Below, one piece after another: positions 4,452 through 7,842 of a DNA stretch of 7,842 nt. A program made the position numbers and the translations under genes. Under the pieces are notes generated by a model. That model searched no databases and was not told the origin of the DNA. It saw only the letters and a list, made by a program, of their open reading frames with translations. The stretch is taken from NCBI GenBank assembly GCA_016199905.1, contig JACQFU010000156.1, forward strand, positions 1-7,842, given 5' to 3'. This stretch comes from Candidatus Wallbacteria bacterium. Its GTDB lineage: Bacteria; Muiribacteriota; UBA6191; JACPRK01. Position 1 is the first letter of the stretch, and each line of letters starts with the position of its first letter.

Positions 4452-7223
4452 CTACCGCCCCGAATCCCGCAGCACGGTTTGCGGGTCGCAGCTGCCGACC
4501 GGTCCGGGTTTGCCGCCCGAGACTTCCACATCCTGGCCGGAAGTGAGGATCGTCAGCGGACCGCCGGCGCCCGCGCTCACCTCTGCGCGGCCCTCCGCCA
4601 CCTGCGCCGTCAGCGCCGCGGCGGATGCGCGCAATAGACACGTCCCCTTGCGCACCGAGACCCGCGCGCCGGCCGTCGCCAGAGTCAGGTCCGTATGCGG
4701 GGCTTCCACTTCCGCCACCAGCGTCCCGCTGAGACTCTCGAGCGCGATCTTCGTCGCTCCCACCTTTCGGTCCCAGGTCACGTCGATCACCTTGAAAGCC
4801 GTCTCCGGCAACACCCGCAGACGGTCCCGCCCCGACGGCCCCACCAGGATCACAGGCGACTGCGGGCCCGCTCTCAGGCCGCATCCGGCCCGCAAGGTCG
4901 TGCCGGGAAGTGCCCGTATCGTTGCGCCCGAACCCAGGTCCACCGTGGCCCCTCCGCCCAGCCCGACCACCTGCAGCGCCGCCGGCACGGTCGTTCCACC
5001 GCGCGGCAACAGCGTCCGACTTCCGGGCTGCGCCGCCGCGCGCGCTGCTGTCCGAAAGGTCCCGGTCAGCAGCAGCAGCATGCTCAAACCAAGCACCGCC
5101 AGTATCGTCACGCGTCCGGGCGAGAACGCGCTGATACGTCCGTCCAGCGCATCCAGCGCGTCCTCGGCGCGAGGTCGCTTGCGCCTGCGGCTGCGCTTGC
5201 GAGCTTGCTCCATCTGCCCGGGCAGCTCCGACGAGGCGAGCGGCGCGGAGTCTCCGTCGCTCCATGGCCGGGCGAGCGAAGGGTCTGCGAAGGGATCGTA
5301 CCCGCGCGGCAGCCTATCCGGACTCAAATGCACCGAGAACTCCTCTGCTGCGAATTCTTGGTACGACCGGCTGTGCAGGGCAGCTCGAAGGCGCTCTCGC
5401 AGCGCCGAGAAACGCGGCTCGTCGGCCAGACACCAGGCCGTCGTGAGCATCCTCTCCGCCTCGTAGAGCGCCTCGTCGGACGCGGCCTCGCCGGCCTTCA
5501 GCAGGTCGGCCAGCACGCCGACGCCCGAGAGATCGCCCGCGTGCCACGCCGCTCGCGCAGCCGCGGCGCGCACCCTGGGCGTTTCGTGGCCCAGCAGAGC
5601 CTTCCAGACCGTGGGAGAGCCGCCCCCTCCCAGATCGAGTCCATCCAGCAGCCCTGCCACTTTCACCGCGTCCGTCTCGATGACTGCCTGTGCCGAGAGA
5701 TACTCGCGTGCCAGGCCCGAGCCCGTGGCGCCCATCGCCCGCGCCAACCCTGCCGCCTCTGCGCTCTCGCGGGCGGCCTCGTAGCACTTCAACATCTGAG
5801 CGTGGACGCTCCGGTCCTCCGCCAGCGCTGGGTGGCCTAGGATCCGGGCAGCCGTGCGGCGGATCTGGTCGTCGGGACTCTCCATCAACGGCGTCAGCTT
5901 GGCCACGGAAACCGGCGACCATCCGAACAGCGAGAGACTGCGCGTGGCTTGCAACCGCACGGTGGGGTCGGGGTCGCCGCCGGCCAGCTTCGCGAGCAGC
6001 CCGGCCGCGAAGTCTCCCTGAACGTAGCCCAGGCAGTAGGCTGCCTCGGCGCGCCAGGCCGGATCGTCGTCTACCAGCCAGGTGCGGAGCTGACGAGCCA
6101 CGTGTTGCCGGTCCGTGGCGCACAGACCGACGACCGCGGCGACTGCCGACTCGGGATTGGGATCGGCGGCGTGGGCTGCGAAGAGGTCCGCGTGCTCCGA
6201 GGCCCCGCCGGCGTAGCGGACCAATCCCTCCAGTGCCCTGGCCGCAATGCCCGACTCGGGGTTCTCACGCACCACTTCGGCGAGGAATTGCCGGGCTTCG
6301 GCGCCGGGCAACGTTCCCGCGACCTTTGCCGCCGCCGCCCGCATGGTCGGGTGATCCAGCCGCCGGTAGGTCTTGATCACCAGGTCCAGAGCCCGGGGCG
6401 AACGCAACCGGCCAATCGTTTCGAGCGCATGGACGGTGGCCCATCCGTAGCCGTCCCGGCAGAGCCGTTCCAGCAGGGGTTCGGCTTCGTCGGGCCCGAA
6501 TCCTTCCAGGGCCGAGGCGGCCCCGGCGAGCGCCTCCACGTTGATGCAGGTCGTCAGCGCGGCGAGCACGCGCAAGGCCTCCGGGGAAGGCGCGGCCCCA
6601 AGCGATAGCAGCATCGCGGGAAAGTGCCGGGCCGAGGAATTCTTGCGAACGCAATCGAGCACCTGGGCCCCGTCGCCCCGGCAGTGCCCGGCGGAGAGCA
6701 GCAACGCCAGGGGCGCGTCGGGGTCCTCGGCCGAGCCGGCAATTTGCTCGAGAAGCTGGAGTCCCTTCCGATGCTGCAGCTCGGCCAGCAGGCGAATGGC
6801 GCGCCGGCGGCGACGGTTGGAGGGACCGCCTGCCATCGCGAGCAGCGGTTCCACCAGCGGATCGAGCAGCATGGCGGCCGCGCGCCGGTAGGTCTCCCGG
6901 TTGGCCTGTCGCGCCACCCGGGCCGACTCCGTCGGAGCGGGCCCTGCAGCTTCGAGCTGATCGCTGTCCATCAGCCGCGACTGGACGGCGGTCACTGCCG
7001 GCAGGTAGGTTGCGCGATGGTGGAGCGGTGCCAGGCGGCATAGCGCGAGGGCTGCCTGGGTGCCGGCCAGGTCCGCCTCCACCAGCTCCATTTCTCGCAG
7101 GGCGCCCAGGACGTTGGCGGCGTCGAAATAGAGGACCAACCCCTCCATCTCGCGCGCCACGAACTGTCCCAAGAGCGGTCTGGGCGCCGGGCAGAGCTTC
7201 AGCAGGCGGTCCTGATAGCGCAT
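4452..7223 (-). CDS. HEAT-repeat / single transmembrane / FecR-like protein
   Basis: A 923-residue protein that I do not recognise as a named gene. Residues from about 110 to 620 are rich in alanine and leucine and form repeated helical pairs typical of HEAT repeats, for example 266-299, 355-400, 412-432 and 545-578 with motifs such as DPDPTVRLQATRSL and TPRVRAAAARAAW. HEAT arrays are protein-binding scaffolds. There is no signal peptide. A proline/charged linker and a strongly basic patch (RKRSRRRKRPR, 675-685) precede one membrane span (705-722), so the HEAT part should be cytoplasmic. The C-terminus (about 735-923) is glycine/valine-rich beta sequence; the segment LATAGARVSVRKGT (about 847-860) resembles the FecR domain core, which would lie in the periplasm. 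The start ATG 7223 is fixed by an in-frame TGA two codons upstream; no Shine-Dalgarno sequence is visible. The protein may link an envelope signal to cytoplasmic partners, but no function is established. Confidence 0.85.
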   Translation of the reverse strand: MRYQDRLLKLCPAPRPLLGQFVAREMEGLVLYFDAANVLGALREMELVEADLAGTQAALALCRLAPLHHRATYLPAVTAVQSRLMDSDQLEAAGPAPTESARVARQANRETYRRAAAMLLDPLVEPLLAMAGGPSNRRRRRAIRLLAELQHRKGLQLLEQIAGSAEDPDAPLALLLSAGHCRGDGAQVLDCVRKNSSARHFPAMLLSLGAAPSPEALRVLAALTTCINVEALAGAASALEGFGPDEAEPLLERLCRDGYGWATVHALETIGRLRSPRALDLVIKTYRRLDHPTMRAAAAKVAGTLPGAEARQFLAEVVRENPESGIAARALEGLVRYAGGASEHADLFAAHAADPNPESAVAAVVGLCATDRQHVARQLRTWLVDDDPAWRAEAAYCLGYVQGDFAAGLLAKLAGGDPDPTVRLQATRSLSLFGWSPVSVAKLTPLMESPDDQIRRTAARILGHPALAEDRSVHAQMLKCYEAARESAEAAGLARAMGATGSGLAREYLSAQAVIETDAVKVAGLLDGLDLGGGGSPTVWKALLGHETPRVRAAAARAAWHAGDLSGVGVLADLLKAGEAASDEALYEAERMLTTAWCLADEPRFSALRERLRAALHSRSYQEFAAEEFSVHLSPDRLPRGYDPFADPSLARPWSDGDSAPLASSELPGQMEQARKRSRRRKRPRAEDALDALDGRISAFSPGRVTILAVLGLSMLLLLTGTFRTAARAAAQPGSRTLLPRGGTTVPAALQVVGLGGGATVDLGSGATIRALPGTTLRAGCGLRAGPQSPVILVGPSGRDRLRVLPETAFKVIDVTWDRKVGATKIALESLSGTLVAEVEAPHTDLTLATAGARVSVRKGTCLLRASAAALTAQVAEGRAEVSAGAGGPLTILTSGQDVEVSGGKPGPVGSCDPQTVLRDSGR

Positions 7224-7345
7224 GGCTCAGGGGGCAGCTTACTTGGGGAACAAGCCAGAAGCCAGCGTCCAGCTCCCGTTGCCCGCCTCCCGGAAAACAA
7301 GTGACCCCGCGATCGGCGCCGCCAACTTCATCAAGGGGGGTTGTG

Positions 7346-7456
7346 ATGAGTCGACCGCAGGCTCGACCGCGAGGTCATACATATTGTACGGCTGTCCAGC
7401 CTGGAATGCAAGCCCCCAGATCGAATCGTTCGAGCGTCTCGCAATCCTCGCAATAG
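7346..7456 (+). CDS. Possible 36-residue small protein
   Basis: A short open frame, MSRPQARPRGHTYCTAVQPG and onward, ending at TAG 7454-7456. It is listed only because AAGGGGGG (7333-7340) sits 5 bases before its ATG in a region with no other gene. The product would be basic, with one cysteine in HTYC, and shows no membrane span or known domain. No convincing plus-strand promoter is visible. It could equally be chance within a control region. Confidence 0.15.
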   Translation: MSRPQARPRGHTYCTAVQPGMQAPRSNRSSVSQSSQ

Positions 7457-7462
7457 CGGCGG

Positions 7463-7481
7463 CCCAGAAACACCTTCTGGG
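7463..7481 (-). terminator. Perfect hairpin 3' of the sigma-54 activator gene
   Basis: CCCAGAA (7463-7469) and TTCTGGG (7475-7481) form a perfect 7-base stem with a 5-base loop, 17 bases beyond the activator's stop codon. No U-run follows on the minus strand, so termination would be inefficient or factor-assisted. An inverted-repeat operator is the alternative. Confidence 0.35.
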
Positions 7482-7498
7482 TAGGCTGCTAGTGGGAT

Positions 7499-7842
7499 CT
7501 ACTCCTCCGCCGGCTCTTCCTCCGTCTCGGGTACACCGGGCCGGCGGATGCCGTACTCCTTCATTTTTCTATAGATGTTGACCTTGGTCGTCGCCAGCAC
7601 GCGAGCCGTGGCCATGACATTCCAGCCGTTCTTCTCCAGGTACCGGGCGATGTGGCGGGCTTCGAAGAGCTTCTTGGCTTCCTCGATGCCGGGCGGGTAG
7701 TCGGCTTCGGTGGCCGAGGATGCCGCCACCGGGACTCGCTGGGCGCCGAGCCCCAGCGCCTCGGGCTCGATCTCGTCGCCGCGTGCGCGCAGGAAGGCTT
7801 GCTCGATCACGTTGCGCAGCTCGCGGATGTTGCCGGGCCAGC
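7499..7842 (-). CDS. Sigma-54-dependent transcriptional activator (NtrC/NtrX-like), C-terminal 113 residues only
   Basis: The gene enters from the right edge; its first complete codon in the window is at 7840. The visible part opens with WPGNIRELRN, the closing signature of the AAA+ domain that remodels sigma-54 RNA polymerase. A linker follows, then a Fis-type DNA-binding region: LFEARHIARYLEKNGWNV (58-75) leading into a helix-turn-helix that ends in NIYRKMKEYGI (88-98). The tail is short and acidic (PETEEEPAEE). Spacing and sequence resemble NtrC/NtrX-type response regulators, but the receiver or sensory domain lies outside the window, so the input signal is unknown. The linker between the AAA+ end and the HTH is about 45 residues, ordinary for the family. 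It is encoded upstream of, and in the same direction as, the HEAT/FecR gene, 275 bases away. Its targets cannot be predicted from here. Confidence 0.93.
   Translation of the reverse strand, partial: WPGNIRELRNVIEQAFLRARGDEIEPEALGLGAQRVPVAASSATEADYPPGIEEAKKLFEARHIARYLEKNGWNVMATARVLATTKVNIYRKMKEYGIRRPGVPETEEEPAEE

Larger units (their letters stand above)
7224..7498. other. Intergenic spacer upstream of the HEAT/FecR gene
   Basis: This 275-base gap lies between two co-oriented minus-strand genes and contains an AT-richer island around 7375-7390. On the minus strand TACAAT (7388-7383), with TTGCAT 17 bases upstream, is a weak promoter candidate that would leave a leader of about 150 bases before the HEAT/FecR gene. 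On the plus strand AAGGGGGG (7333-7340) precedes a 36-codon open frame. A perfect hairpin lies at 7463-7481. I found no -24/-12 sigma-54 promoter, no tRNA and no recognisable riboswitch. The upstream gene and the HEAT/FecR gene may be separate transcription units. Confidence 0.45.

Noticed and set aside
2927..4531. Long minus-strand frame opposite the second kinase
   Set aside because: Low-complexity Arg/Gly-rich translation with no motif, opposite an intact kinase.
5068..5082. CAGCAG run as a trinucleotide repeat
   Set aside because: It is just the leucine run of the membrane span in the HEAT/FecR protein.
3859..5840. Long plus-strand frames over the second kinase end and the HEAT/FecR gene
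   Set aside because: Arg/Ser/Pro-rich shadows that cross the convergent hairpin and lie opposite a 923-residue gene with clear domain structure.
7224..7498. Sigma-54 (-24/-12) promoter for the HEAT/FecR gene
   Set aside because: TTGCA occurs on the minus strand, but the required GG at the right distance upstream is missing.
1..7842. CRISPR array, tRNA, rRNA, insertion sequence or prophage attachment site
   Set aside because: No spaced repeats, transposase, terminal inverted repeats or tRNA-like cloverleaf could be recognised; the only tandem repeat is the coding KKAPA tract.

Overview
The window is strongly GC-rich, densely packed bacterial DNA. Two Ser/Thr kinases of the Pkn type, a HEAT/FecR membrane protein, a sigma-54 activator and a lysine/alanine-rich histone H1-like protein together suggest an environmental bacterium with myxobacteria-like (Myxococcota or related deltaproteobacterial) gene content. 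No rRNA or marker gene is present, so this placement is an inference and other GC-rich phyla remain possible.

Layout, left to right. (1) Bases 1-489, +: the 3' end of an FAD-subunit gene of a molybdenum hydroxylase (CoxM/HcrB type), cut by the window edge. (2) Bases 500-1303, +: a beta-class DNA methyltransferase that starts at or inside the end of the previous gene, with no restriction endonuclease in view. (3) Bases 1304-1505: a spacer with a good sigma-70-like promoter at 1355-1383 and a strong Shine-Dalgarno sequence. (4) From 1506, +: a small basic H1-like protein with seven KKAPA repeats. (5) Bases 2788 down to 1334, -: a membrane-anchored Ser/Thr kinase whose frame runs antisense through the whole H1-like gene and its promoter. 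(6) Bases 2834-4426, +: a second, paralogous membrane kinase, head-to-head with the first across about 45 bases that hold overlapping promoters. (7) Bases 4428-4449: a hairpin between convergent genes. (8) Bases 7223 down to 4452, -: a 923-residue HEAT-repeat / transmembrane / FecR-like protein. (9) Bases 7224-7498: a spacer with a hairpin. (10) Bases 7842 down to 7499, -: the C-terminal end of a sigma-54-dependent activator with a Fis-type helix-turn-helix.

The central part looks like an envelope-signalling cluster. Both kinases and the HEAT protein have the same plan: a cytoplasmic module, one membrane span, then a beta-rich domain outside. A sigma-54 activator lies next to them. That they act together is inferred from position and shared architecture only.

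The two most unusual points are the H1-like/kinase collision around 1690, where neither convergent gene has a stop codon of its own and each reads into the antisense of the other, and the very short divergent control region between the two kinases, where the first appears leaderless.
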